The notes beneath the pieces are model-generated. The model had not been told where the DNA came from. It ran no database searches and saw nothing but the letters and a program-made list of their open reading frames with translations. From contig JASSKH010000007.1 of NCBI GenBank assembly GCA_031763025.1, forward strand, positions 12,010,454-12,074,453: DNA of 64,000 bases, written 5' to 3'. Source of the DNA: Macrocystis pyrifera (lineage: Eukaryota; Sar; Phaeophyceae; Laminariales; Laminariaceae). The position numbers were made by a program, and so were the translations under genes. The first letter of the stretch is position 1. Each line of letters opens with the position of its first letter. Shown in pieces: positions 1 through 10,733 of this stretch.

Positions 1-226
1 GTCTCAAAATATTGAAACTTGCCAATTTGGCAAGTTTTTGGAAATTGGGATTTTCAAGTCTTCCTAACAACTTGCCAAATGAAATGGCAAGTCCAAATTT
101 CCATAAACTTGCCAACGAAGGGCTTGGGGAATACCCACGAAAAAGCTTGGCAAAAAACTTGCTAAATTGGCAAATCCAAATTTCCAAAAATAATCCAAAT
201 ACTTGTCTTTAAAAAAACGACCCTAA

Positions 227-896
227 GGCTGTTTCCTATGCGGTTCGATTTCGAGCTTCAGATTTGTATTTTTCGATCTCAAAAATGAATGACCCTGGGT
301 CATCAGATTTTCAAATCGAAAAATGGCATGCTCTTTAAATTCAAGATGTTATCCACGACAGCAAACAGCAGCAGAACGATCGATGAGTTGGACGGTCATG
401 CAGCTGTATAGCGACGTTGCTTCGCGCCCGACGCGTGGGCAGCGCGTCCCTCCGTGGCCAGACTAGAGTCGGCTGGCGCGGGCTCGGGCCTAGAGACCAA
501 GAGAAGCGCACTCGGCACGCGCCTCTGCGTGGATACGTACTCGTAGACTACACTGCTGTACAGCAGCAGCAGCAGTCAGTATCAAAATGAAACATAAAAT
601 ACCAAGACAGGTTGACTCTAGCGCACTCGCCACGTCTCTTCGCCGCCAGACCAGAGGCAGTCAGCGTGGGCTCGGACCCTTGGGTCCTACGCGCAGGGCA
701 GCGCACCAAGCGCGTCTCTTCGCGGCGCCAAACCACAGTAACAGCAGTTGGTCTCGGCGTTTGCTCGAATCCCTACACGCACAATAAATCTGATTTTTCC
801 GCATAGGAAGACCCTTTCGATTTGCCAAGTTCATATCTGGAAATGCCATCGGGTCAAAATCTGAAGCTCAAAAATCGAACCGCATAGGAAACGGCC
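227..896. mobile_element. PIF/Harbinger-like MITE, 670 bp
   Basis: Terminal inverted repeats of about 39 bp begin GGCTGTTTCCTATGCGGTTC on the left and GGCCGTTTCCTATGCGGTTC on the reverse complement of the right end. The element is flanked by the trinucleotide TAA at 224-226 and 897-899, a 3-bp TWA-type target duplication as known for PIF/Harbinger elements. It has no transposase coding capacity. Inside are a short CAG run near 560 and two GC-rich segments that resemble each other (about 418-520 and 610-720). The family call rests on duplication size and GG-starting ends; mobility would need a transposase supplied elsewhere. Confidence 0.72.
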
Positions 897-898
897 TA

Positions 899-1250
899 AT
901 GCCGAATTTCGAGGTGGGAACCAGGAAACACACAGCAAAATCGAGTATGTGTACAAAGGGTTCAAGGGCCGAGTTAGACCGACAAGCCGAGCGTATAGCG
1001 ACGCTGACCCTGGCCTCGTGTGCCCAACTGCTGCTGCTGCTGACGATTTCCTGCTTCTTAAAATAATGAACCCGAAAGTCACATCGTCACGGATACATAC
1101 GACCGCGTACGTAAATGTTCGTTCGTGCTGGTTCAGCACAATACAGAATAACCCGTATTCGCCCAGCATGATGCATCGCAGATATGGCTACTGCAGGTAT
1201 GTATTACTGAGGTCGCGCCTCATTACCACCAATTACTACAGCAGCAATAT
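899..1250 (-). repeat. Inverted copy of parts of the 3.9-9.3 kb repeat block
   Basis: Bases about 899-1041 are the reverse complement of a segment found near 6160-6350 (a GAGGCCAGGGTCAGCGTCGC core followed by a TTGAACCCTTTGTACA stretch). Bases about 1117-1245 match the reverse complement of 3951-4065, the left end of the tandem duplication. No coding potential is seen. Confidence 0.6.
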
Positions 1251-1863
1251 GAATGTCAAGACACATTACACAGCAGCAGTACATGATACCTGGTATAACA
1301 AGTTAACCTTCGCCCGCAACTGGGTGCGCAAAAAGTAAGAGTTAAAGAACGTACGGTACACATGGTGCGAACGCCCACATTTTGCACATTTCCGTCGCGC
1401 TACGTACTCTGCACAGATCGCACTCGCACTCCGAGCAACAAGATTACCTGGTACTACTTGATGCCTCTGGGGCGTACTCTGCATACTAACTGTACCAGCT
1501 ATTGTATTGAAGAGTTGGCTTCACGCCGGTGGCTGGTGGTCCGGCTCTTTAAAAATATTGGTACCTGTGGCGTACCAGTATATACTACTGGTACCACAGG
1601 TACGTCATTGTTTTCTAGGTCTCGTCTCTCGCGGTCTGGTAACTTTTATTCTCTCTGGGACGAAGAATCAGCAAGGTCACCACAGCGGGTGTTGGCTGCG
1701 CTGGGTAACAGCGGTGGGTAGAACGATGACGACGACAGAAACAACAACGACAACAAAATACACCGCAGCAATTCGAGTGTATCATTGTACGCACATGTGA
1801 CAAGTACACCCGCCCTCCACCGCTGTCTTAAAATACACCCCAAGTGGGGAAAAAGGCACTCAC

Positions 1864-2501
1864 AGGAACCCCACGGTCATGAACACGCTCGGCACGGCCG
1901 ACAGGCCCAGCATGTACCGCCACCCGCCGTCCGTGTCCGCAAACAGCCCGTCCACCACTCCGGCCACCACCTGCCCCACCGTGATAAACAGCGTGTTCAG
2001 CGTCACCAGCTTCCCGCGGACGTGGGTGGGGGCAGCCTCGGATATATACACCGGCGTCGCAAGGCTCGTCAGCCCAATGCCCAGCCCCACTATTAGTCGG
2101 CCCATGACTAGACCCGCGTACGATCCCGCAGCCGCGAGGATCACAGCCCCCAGGGTGAAAATGACCGCCGCCAGGAGGATGATGGGGCGCCGGCCCCAAT
2201 GTTCCATTGCGGGGCCTCCGGCGATTGCGGCGGTAACTGCGGCCGCGATGGTTATTGTTACAACTACCTCTTCCTGGACGTCAGAGAGGTCGAAGTCGTC
2301 CGCTATGAGGAGCATCGCGCCGGAGACGACCCCCGTGTCATAGCCGAACAGGAACCCGCCCAGGGCGGATGTGACGGTCAACTTGAGCACGAACCAGGAG
2401 AAGCCGTCGTCGCGGCCGCGGTGATCTGCGCCTTGCTGCTGCTGCTGCTGCTGCCCGTAGGCGTTGTGGATGTTGTTGATGTTGTGTTGGGACTGCATCA
2501 T
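1864..2501 (-). CDS. First exon of an MFS sugar/inositol transporter
   Basis: The 213-residue reading frame starts MMQSQHNINN, has a poly-Q run at residues 17-23 from a CAG repeat, and then reads as the N-terminal half of a sugar-porter-family MFS carrier. GGFLFGYDTGVVSGAM marks TM1, GRRPIILLAA the loop before TM3, and PVYISEAAPTHVRGK the conserved segment after TM4; about six membrane spans fit. The family moves hexoses or myo-inositol across membranes, usually with protons. The frame ends at a good donor, CCT then GTGAGT at 1863, so the stop just after it is intronic. The expected PESPRW motif and TM7-12 are not seen in 1-1862. The next exon is therefore either beyond the window edge, behind an intron longer than 1.8 kb that would contain the MITE, or lost. 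Substrate is inferred from family only. Confidence 0.8.
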
Positions 2502-3950
2502 TGTTTGACCGCGGCTATCGGCCTGGTAGTGATCGGAAGTGCCTTCTCTGCCGAGGGGGGGGGGCTCGTCCCGGTTCTCCGGCTTGCGGGTCCGCCCGCG
2601 CCGTCTTCATCGTTGCCGTCCAAGAACCCTTGCCGCATGTATCGGCCTCGACTATTAATAGGTTCGATCCTCATGCCCCACGGCCACGAAGGGGAAAAGA
2701 AGAACACACCCGGTGGGTTGCAGCTGTGTGCCAAACGCAGTCCACGACTGCAAATAGCAAGTAACTGGTGTGTGAGGAAGGTCGTCTCAATGAAGTCGGC
2801 GGAAAGCCACACAACGAAGCTGTTGCACGACAAACCACGATGATAACGCGATGCGGGGAACCACCGCGGACGCTATTATTCTGTTAACACACACTGCTGC
2901 TGAGGTGCTGGTGATCGGTCGCAGCACTACGAGAAGGAACACCATCTCCGGTCCCCAGCAGGTCGGAAGAACTGGTACTCATGTAGAAATGCAGGCTTTC
3001 TTCAATAGGGTGCATGTTCCGAGCAGAATTAGCAATGTTCGGGCCTGACTCATGACGTAGGCCAATCACACACGCTAAAACCAACCAAATTGTGACAAAA
3101 TTCGTACGCTGATTGGATGATGGCTTGATGACATGCTAATTCCGCCGCCGATCGCAACACGGCACAGCGCCTACAGCAGCCGAAGCGCCTCACAGCAGAT
3201 AGAAGCTCTCGATAGAGGAAGCACCTGACGACCGCGCAGCGAGCAGCTAGCTGCTGCGACAAGCAGCAAGCACGCCGCCAAATCAGGTGATGCCACTGGA
3301 CAACCCCGAGACTGGAGACACAGATCACAGCAGAAGGAAGTAGAGGAAGAAGAGTGCGATGCGATGGAAGCTTGACAAGAAGCTGTTGAGCGAGAACCCA
3401 AAAAGCCAAAAAAATGTACCAGGTACCTGGTATAAACCAGAGGCAGGGCCACCTCGACACCCCGACAGCAAGCATGGTATATATGCATCGGTTGGAACTC
3501 GTACGATCACAAGAACTAGCTATATGTCGTTGCTGCTGTTATTGCAGCGTGTGTGCTGCATTGTCGCAAAGAGAGAGAGCCTACTCCCCCAAATCCGAAC
3601 GTCGATCGGCGAGAAGAGACGAGGCAGGCAGGGACTTTGGGAAGAGTCGGGGCGGAATTGTAAGGACCGTTGGGACATAAATATGAAGATCAAACGGTCG
3701 TTACATTATTGCCCAGAATGGCACGTGCGTATCATTCGGGGTCGTGCATGGCTGGGGATCCCACATGCTGCAACGAATTGAGGTGATTTAAATACCTACC
3801 ACCTGTACCAGGTATGATGTAGCTCTACACAAGATCTTTCGAATGTGGCTATTTCCAGCTTCGTATGCGCTCGTGGTGGTGGCGTCGCAGCAGAGAGCAT
3901 ATGGCACCGGCAACAATGAAACAACTCGAAAACATTAGCGACCCTGTATA
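2502..3950. other. Intergenic, no gene recognised
   Basis: This is the 5' side of the transporter exon and beyond. Only short unsupported frames are present on both strands. A copy of the palindromic GGTACCTGG-type word that recurs through the window lies at 3418-3432. I see no RNA gene or mobile element ends here. Confidence 0.5.
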
Positions 3951-4078
3951 CTAGTAATTGGTGGTAATGAGGCGCGACCTCAGCAATACCTGCAGTAGTC
4001 ATATCTGCGATGCATCATGCACAACATTTGTGCTGAACCAACACGAACGAACATCTACTGCTGCTGTACCTACTACCT

Positions 4079-4399
4079 GAATCCGGCGTCCCCGGTGGCT
4101 TGGTAGGTGGTCCGCGAGCCTATCAAGATCAATTTCGTGAGTTCGAGTCTCACCGAGTGCACGCTCACATAGGGACTTTTTCTTGCATAAAATTGATTAG
4201 CGGAAAGCGCGAGAGCGTGAGTTAGCTGTACATTCGATGAAAATCGACGAGCAGTGGGAATGCTGAACCCTATGCGCGATAAAAACTAAAGGCACGTACC
4301 GGGGGGGGAGAAGGGACGACACCTGTGACCACGGCTTGTCCAGAAGATCGTCGAGGGTAAAACCTCCTACGAGTGGGCTGGAAAGTAAAAGTGATGATG

Positions 4400-4427
<28 letters not shown>
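4079..4427 (+). mobile_element. SINE copy 1, tRNA-like head and poly-A tail
   Basis: The 5' head has a near-consensus RNA polymerase III A box (TGGCTTGGTAG, 4096-4106) and a B box core (GTTCGAGTC, 4141-4149), 45 bases apart as in a tRNA. The T-arm is perfect: GTGAG, a 7-base loop, CTCAC. The acceptor and anticodon stems do not pair, so this is a tRNA relative and not a tRNA gene. A body of about 240 bp follows, then 28 A residues at 4400-4427. The matching position in tandem copy B (near 7372) lacks the whole insert, which shows it is an insertion. A second, 5'-truncated copy lies at 46512-46741. No clear target duplication is visible for this copy. Confidence 0.78.
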
Positions 4428-4430
<3 letters not shown>

Positions 4431-4539
4431 GCCGTCGTTGGTGAATCTCATAACCGTAAATATTCTTGGCATCATATATATCCTGCTCTTGAAAAACACA
4501 GACAGCATAGCAGTACGGACACACCTGTAACAAATACAA

Positions 4540-5850
4540 GGCACTGGATTTCGTGTGCCCGAAGACGGAAAATAAATAATTCTCTCTATTTCCAGTACGA
4601 AATAATTAAATTGAAATTTTGTTCTCCCCGAATCCGGAAAATAAATAATAAGCTAGCTATTATACGTTCAAAAACGCAAGGTGAATGAATGTACTTGTGG
4701 CACAAAAAAAAAAGTCACAAATGGAAAAAAAAAGCGCACACACACTCACAACTTTTATTGAAATAGTTTTTGTCGTGTGTATCCTGGTATTTCCACCTCG
4801 AAATCCGGCATAATAATTTGAAGACGAAAATATGTACTACTGCTGTGTGACCACAGAAGTTATTACTTGTAGTCGTAGCGTATCTCTCGGGAATTCAAGA
4901 ATCGGCACAGACACTGACTGGTTGTGCTGGATGTCGACGGGTGGAAAGAACAAGACGACAAAATAAATTGCCCCAATTTCAATTTAATTATTTCGTGTGC
5001 CCGAAGACGGAAAATATTTCGTGTGCCCGAAGACGGAAAATAAATAATTCTCTCTATTTCCAGTACGAAATAATTAAATTGAAATTGGGGTCAATTTATT
5101 TAATTGTTTTGGTCAGATAGCATTTCCGAATCGAAAAATAAATATTTACCGAAAGGTTCCTCGAAGATTTTATATATATATATATTTATAAGGAACTAAG
5201 AAAACACGTCATCTGTGAGTTCAACCGATATATTTGAATAATCAGTCGAACGAAAAAAAAAAAACGCAGGGTCTAATGCGGGTCAATACATGCAAAAACC
5301 GTTTCGCAGAGCGAATCCAACAACAGCATGCAAAAGAGTACTGTGATTGTCATATAAAAGAAGCGGGGAAGCAGGAACGTGGCGGTGAATCAAGCCGTGC
5401 GTTGAAGTTAGTACCAAGATGCAAGCTTTTTATTACACGCACGTCAAAGAGTCAATATAGAATAATACCAGGTATTATATATCGTACTGGAAATAGAGAT
5501 AATTATTTATTTTCCGTCTTCGGGCACACGAAGAATTATTCACACTTATTAGAACAATGTTGCAGCAGGTCTTGACATACAAGTACGAATAAATTATTCA
5601 TTTTCTTATTCACACTTAGAACCATACTATTAAAACAACAGAAGTAACGAAAACAGCCGTAGCAAGAAATCCCCGGAAGAATTATTCACACTTATTAGAA
5701 CAATGTTGCAGCAGGTCTTGACATACAAGTACGAATAAATTATTTATTTTCCGGATTCGGGGAGAACAAAGACTGATTAAATTGCTATGGCATGTGCTGA
5801 ACCATTTTTTGCAACAATTATTTATTTTCCGGATTCGGGGAGAACAAATA
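4540..5850. repeat. AT-rich nested repeat cluster
   Basis: A unit containing CGTGTGCCCGAAGACGG and a following AAATAAATAATT stretch occurs directly near 4553, 4992 and 5020 and inverted near 5505-5530. A partner unit with TTCTCCCCGAATCCGG occurs directly near 4620 and inverted near 5750 and 5830. A 75-bp piece near 5530-5605 is repeated at 5675-5750. A (TA)n tract lies near 5170-5190. There is no coding potential. Comparison with copy B of the tandem duplication suggests these are insertions into copy A. Confidence 0.6.
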
Positions 5851-6060
5851 GACACACACCTGATGTATATTTTTTCTTTTTCTGTTTTTCCAACAGCAAG
5901 TGTTTTCTGGTTGAAATTCGGCATAATTAATTTGAACACGAAAAATCTGCATCTGAAAATATTTGTCCAACAGAAGGCGCTTCTTTCTCGTAGCAGGTGC
6001 CACCACTACTTGCTTGTACTGATGTACGACATCTATATACAGCAGCAGTGTTTCTCCAGC

Positions 6061-6230
6061 AACAAAAACAGCAGCAGCAGCAGCAGTAGCAGTGGGACGC
6101 ACGAGGCCAGGGTCAGCGTCGCTGTACGCTCGGCGGCTCGGCTTGTCAAGTTAACCCTTGAACCCTTTGTACACATCTACAGCAGCAGCAGTGTTTCTCC
6201 AGCAACAAAACAGCAGCAGCAGTAGCAGTA
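6061..6230. repeat. CAG/CTG triplet tracts
   Basis: Interrupted CAG runs occur near 6071-6092 and 6180-6228, and related runs near 7960-7985, 8235-8255 and 8520-8540. They sit at the same place within each repeat unit, next to the GAGGCCAGGGTCAGCG core, so they spread with the larger duplications and not independently. Confidence 0.7.
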
Positions 6231-7221
6231 GGACACACGACGCCAGGGTCAGCGTCGCTGTACGCTCGGCTTGTCAATCTCACCCCTTGAACCCTTTGTA
6301 CACGTAGTCGATTTTGTCCTGTGTTGGTTTTGAACTCGAAAAATCGGCATAATAATTTCAAGACGAAAAATCTGCACTCGACGTGCTCTGTCCAAGAGAG
6401 AACTTCTCGTAGCAGGTAGCAGGTGCCACCGCTACTACAGATGAAGTACGACATCTATCTACAGCAGAGCTTCTCCAGCAGCACAACAGCAGCAGCAGTA
6501 GGACACACGAGGCCAGGTCAGCGTCGCTGTACGCTCGGCTTGTGTGTGAACCCTTCGTACATGTGTTTCCTGGTCCCGAACTCATAATTTGAAGACGAAA
6601 AATGTACAATCTGACGTGTGTCCAGCAGAGCTTCTTCTAGCAGTGCCACCACTACTACTACTGCTGTACAACAACTATTATACAACAGATACTCTCCTGC
6701 TTCTCAGTCCCCTCATCAGCAGGAGGGTGGGCCTGCAGCATGTCTCGGGGACATGACCCGAACGCTCGTTGCTGTGGACAGGCACAGTCTGCCTACCTAC
6801 GAGTACTCGTAGAGCTGTCGCTGGGTTTCAAAATATATAATGTGTCGTGGGTTCTGTGTTTTTTCAACATGGCCCAGCACCAACATGTGCCTACACACGT
6901 TGCCACACCTAGCTCGAGCTGCTGCGAACGACTTACCACCGCACCAGCACCAGGAGGTCTGTTTTGTGTGCGCGCGTCCACAGAGCCCGCCGGGACTGGA
7001 ATTGGTGCGGTGTGCGTCGAGGGCGGTGGTCAAACGTTGCCCAAAAAAATGTTGAATCACACACACACACACACCCCACCACACACACACACATACAGAG
7101 AAACTCAAAACAAGGCACCCCACGCTCGTATCCGAGCCGCTATGAAGAGGCTTTTTTTTTCTTGGAAAATTCCAAGAAAAAAAAGGCTCGCCCGCTTTTT
7201 GGGCGCTTCGCGCGCCTCATT

Positions 7222-9257
7222 ACTAGTAATTGGTGGTAATGAGGCGCGACCTCAGCAATACCTGCAGTAGTCATATCTGCGATGCATCATGCACAAAACA
7301 TTTATTTGATTTGTGCTGAACCAACACGAACGAACATCTACTGCTGCTGCTGCTGTACCTACTACCTATACGCCGTCGTTGGTGAATCTCATAACCGTAA
7401 ATATTCTTGGCATCATATCCTGCTCTTGAAAAACACAGACAGCACAGCAGTACGGACACACCTGAAACAAATACCAGGTACTGGATTTTGTCGTGTGTAT
7501 CCTGGTATTTCCACCTCGAAATCCGGCATAGTAATTTGAAGACGAAAATATGTACTACTGCTGTGTGACCACGGAACTGGCTGTCGACGGGTGGAAAGAA
7601 CAAGACGACAAATAGACACACACCTGATATTTTTCCGTTTTTTTTTTTTCCAACAGCAAGTGTTTTCTGGTTGAAATTCGGCATAATTAATTTGAACACG
7701 AAAAATCTGCATCTGAAAATATTTTCCAACAGAAGACGCTTCTTTCTCGTAGCAGGTGCCACCACTACTTGCTTGTACTGATGTACGACATCTACATACA
7801 GCAGCTGTGTTTCTCCAGCAACAAAAACAGCAGCATCAGCAGTAGCAGTGGGACGCACGAGGCCAGGGTCAGCGTCGATGTACGCTCGGCGGCTCGGCTT
7901 GTCAATCTAACCCTTGAACCCTTTGTACACATCTACAGCAGCAGAAGTGTTTCTCCAGCAACAAAACAGCAGCAGCAGTAGCAGTAGGACACACGACGCC
8001 AGGGTCAGCGTCGCTGTACGCTCGGCGTGTCAATCTCACCCCTTGAACCCTTTGTACACGTACTCGATTTTGTCCTGTGTTGGTTTTGAACTCGAAAAAA
8101 TTCGGCATAATAATTTCAAGACGAAAAATCTGCACTCGACGTGCTCTGTCCAAGAGAGAACTTCTCGTAGCAGGTAGCAGGTGCCACCGCTACTACTGAT
8201 GATGTACGACATCTACAGCAGAGCTTCTCCAGCAGCAAAACAGCAGCAGCAGTAGGACACACGAGGCCAGGTCAGCGTCGCTGTACGCTCGGATTGTGTG
8301 TGAACCCTTTGTACATGTGTTTCCTGGTCCCGAACTCATAATTTGAAGACGAAAAATCTACAATCTGACGTGTGTCCAGCAGAGCGCAAAATAATTTCAA
8401 GACGAAAAATCTGCACTCGACGTGCTCTGTCCAAGAGAGAACTTCTCGTAGCAGGTAGCAGGTGCCACCGCTACTACAGATGATGTACGACATCTACAGC
8501 AGAGCTTCTCCAGCAGCAAAACAGCAGCAGCAGCAGGACACACGAGGCCAGGTCAGCGTCGCTGTACGCTCGGATTGTGTGTGAACCCTTCGTACATGTG
8601 TTTCCTGGTCCCGAACTCATAATTTGTAAGACGAAAAATCTACAATCTGACGTGTGTCCAGCAGAGCTTCTTCTAGCAGTGCCACCACTACTACTACTGC
8701 TGTACAACAACTATTATACAGCAGATACTCTCCTGCTTCTCAGTCCCCTCATCAGCAGGAGGGTGGGCCTGCAGCATGTCTCGGGGACATGACCCGAACG
8801 CTCGTTGCTGTGGACAGACACAGTCTGCCTACCTACGAGTACTCGTAGAGCTAGCTGGGTTTCAAAATATAATGTGTTGTTGGTTCTGTGTTTTTTCAAC
8901 ATGGCCCAGCACCAACATGTGCCGACACACGTTGCCACACCTAACTCGAGCTGCTGTGAACGACTTACCACCGCACCAGCACCAGGAGGTCTGTTTTGTG
9001 TGTGCGCGTCCACAGAGCCCGCCGGGACTGGAATTGGTGCGGTGTGCGTCGAGGGCGGTGGTCAAACGTTGCCCAAAAAAATGTTGAATCACACACACAT
9101 ACACGCCTCACCACACACACACACACACACATACAGAGAAACTCAAAACAAGGCACCCCACGCTCGTATCCGAGCCGCTATAAAGAGGCTTTTTTTTTCT
9201 TGGAAAATTCCAAGAAAAAAAAGGCTCGCCCGCTTTTAGCGCGCTTCGCGCGCCTCA
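7222..9257 (+). repeat. Tandem duplication, copy B
   Basis: This is the second copy of the block starting at 3951, in direct orientation and immediately adjacent. It keeps the pre-insertion arrangement at the SINE site and at the AT-rich insertion sites of copy A. Near 8390-8560 it has its own extra partial repeat of the unit starting with an AATTTCAAGACGAAAAATC word. No gene was recognised in either copy. Confidence 0.75.
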
Positions 9258-9448
9258 TTATTATCGAGAATGCCTGCGCAAGCATTTTTTTTTTTTTTAT
9301 AAATTTTGAAATACGTCAGCTGTGAGTTATTGGAAAAATTTCCTTTTTTTTTCGCCTCCCCAGGCCCCACTATTGAAAAATTACTAACCTCCCATAAAAA
9401 AAGGGGCAAATGCCAAAATAAGGTATACCTGATCCGTTTGAGCCAAAA

Positions 9449-9917
9449 TCAGGTACATGCTAAAACCAAGTAAAAAATCCGCGCCACGAGCGGTGTGATG
9501 TCCATGACAATCCGGTAAAAAAAGAATGCGCCTAAAGCATTATAAGCGTGCCACATGGCCTCCAAAAAAATCTGAATTGTTTTGTGTTCTTCAGGGTGTA
9601 GGTACCACGGGCTCCACTTGGACCTGCAAAGAGTCACTATTAATATGCTTCGTTTGTTTCGCCACGGCGGGAGCGCCAAGAGTATTTACTCTGGCGCCCC
9701 CCCCCCCCGTTGACAGCTTTAAAGCTTCCAGGCCGTCCTCGCGGAACCGCCTGCTCGCCACGAAATTATCTTGCCGTACCAAACCTGAGACCACCTCGGC
9801 GCGGGGTGGTGCAGACGAAACGCCGAGTGTCCATGGTGCTGTAAAGACTGCTGTGAACATAGAAAACAACAGAGTACACCCCAAAGGAGAAAAAGTGACA
9901 CCAGCATACATACGCAT
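9449..9917 (-). pseudogene. Possible host gene fragment cut off by the gypsy insertion
   Basis: Just outside the left LTR, on the minus strand, a frame starting near 9917 opens with a hydrophobic stretch (GCTLLFSMFTAVFTAPW), and a second frame ending at 9449 contains FLEAMWHAYNALGAFFF followed by a second hydrophobic stretch. A pyrimidine-AG junction (TTTGCAG then GTCC, about 9625) lies between them and could be a splice acceptor. I do not recognise the product. If real, its 5' part would lie beyond the LTR element, right of 21593, where I found no matching exon. It may equally be chance open frame. Confidence 0.22.
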
Positions 9918-9924
9918 GTATTCA

Positions 9925-10202
9925 TGTTAAGATCCCGGGTTGCGGGACACTTTGTATCCCTGGACAGGTCTGCCTTTTAAGTCGGTAAACATTGCACTCA
10001 CATGTGTTGTTTGCTTAGCTATAGAAGAAGAGCAGTTTTATTCCTTTCGTGCACGCGGAGACTGAGACCAAGCTCGTGCTCCTCTGGAAAACCCCTAGTT
10101 TTCCATCTAAGATACGCCTTCCAAGTACTACAAATACGTTCCCAGTGACTAAACCCAGGTAGTTACCGGTCTTTCAATCTCATACAAGACCATATCTTAA
10201 CA
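9925..10202 (-). repeat. 3' LTR of the gypsy element
   Basis: The 278-bp LTR begins TGTTAAGAT and ends ATCTTAACA, giving perfect 9-base terminal inversion. It differs from the other LTR at one base that I can see, T versus G in the TTACCGGTCTTT / TTACCGGGCTTT segment near 10170. TTCA precedes it. Confidence 0.95.
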
Positions 10203-10733
10203 CTAGCCCACTCTGATGAGCCGTATATGCAGAATTATGGGAAATTCGTGGAAACCCCGATTCCACAAGCTAGAACATGAGTCGAAGATGCGGCTCCTCA
10301 AAACCCACTCCCACACCTCTGAACGGCGAGGCAACGAAGCCGGCAAAGTACGTAAAAAAAATAAGTAGAGGGAAGACCTAACCTTAAGGGGCAGGAAGAA
10401 ATCGTCGATGAAAGCCATCGCCATACCGCCCGCACGGGGGTGGGCGAGGAAGATGCACGGAAAAGCGAAAAGTGCGTACGGGAACAAAAAGAAAAATAAT
10501 ACGGAGGACGACAAGAACCACCTATACCCAGTCCACCACTCTGGAAGCGCGTCCCAACACCGAGCGGGGGGGGCAGGACAGAATACGCAAAAACACATCC
10601 CCGACCCAGTTCAAATATATAAAAAAAAAAGAAAACACACCAGAAACATATCGGGCAGACAAAAATTCATCCCCCAAGGCCCAGGAAGACGACAAAAAAT
10701 AACTAAATAACGAGTGCAGTCAAGACGCGAAAT
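10203..10733 (-). other. Gypsy 3' untranslated region
   Basis: This is non-coding sequence between the chromodomain frame and the 3' LTR. The segment next to the LTR (TAGCCCACTCTGATGAGC...GTCGAAGATGCGGCT) recurs at 35755-35880 and 60018-60130 in other LTR-element remnants, so it is a conserved family signature. The sense-strand bases touching the LTR (CAGAGTGGGCTAG) are at best a weak polypurine tract. Confidence 0.7.

Larger units (their letters stand above)
3951..7221 (+). repeat. Tandem duplication, copy A (interrupted by insertions)
   Basis: The block starts TAGTAATTGGTGGTAATGAG and reappears from 7222 in the same order: the TAATGAGGCGCGACC segment, a CTCATAACCGTAAATATTC segment, CAG-rich segments, a CTGCTTCTCAGTCCCCTCAT segment, an (AC)n tract and a hairpin of CTTGGAAAATTCCAAG with T and A runs. 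Relative to copy B it carries a SINE (4079-4427) and two AT-rich insertions (about 4552-4765 and 4962-5845). The repeated GAGGCCAGGGTCAGCGTCGC unit occurs several times inside it. Confidence 0.75.

Noticed and set aside
4089..4161. A functional tRNA gene
   Set aside because: A and B boxes and the T-arm fit, but acceptor and anticodon stems do not pair and the sequence is followed by a SINE body and poly-A.
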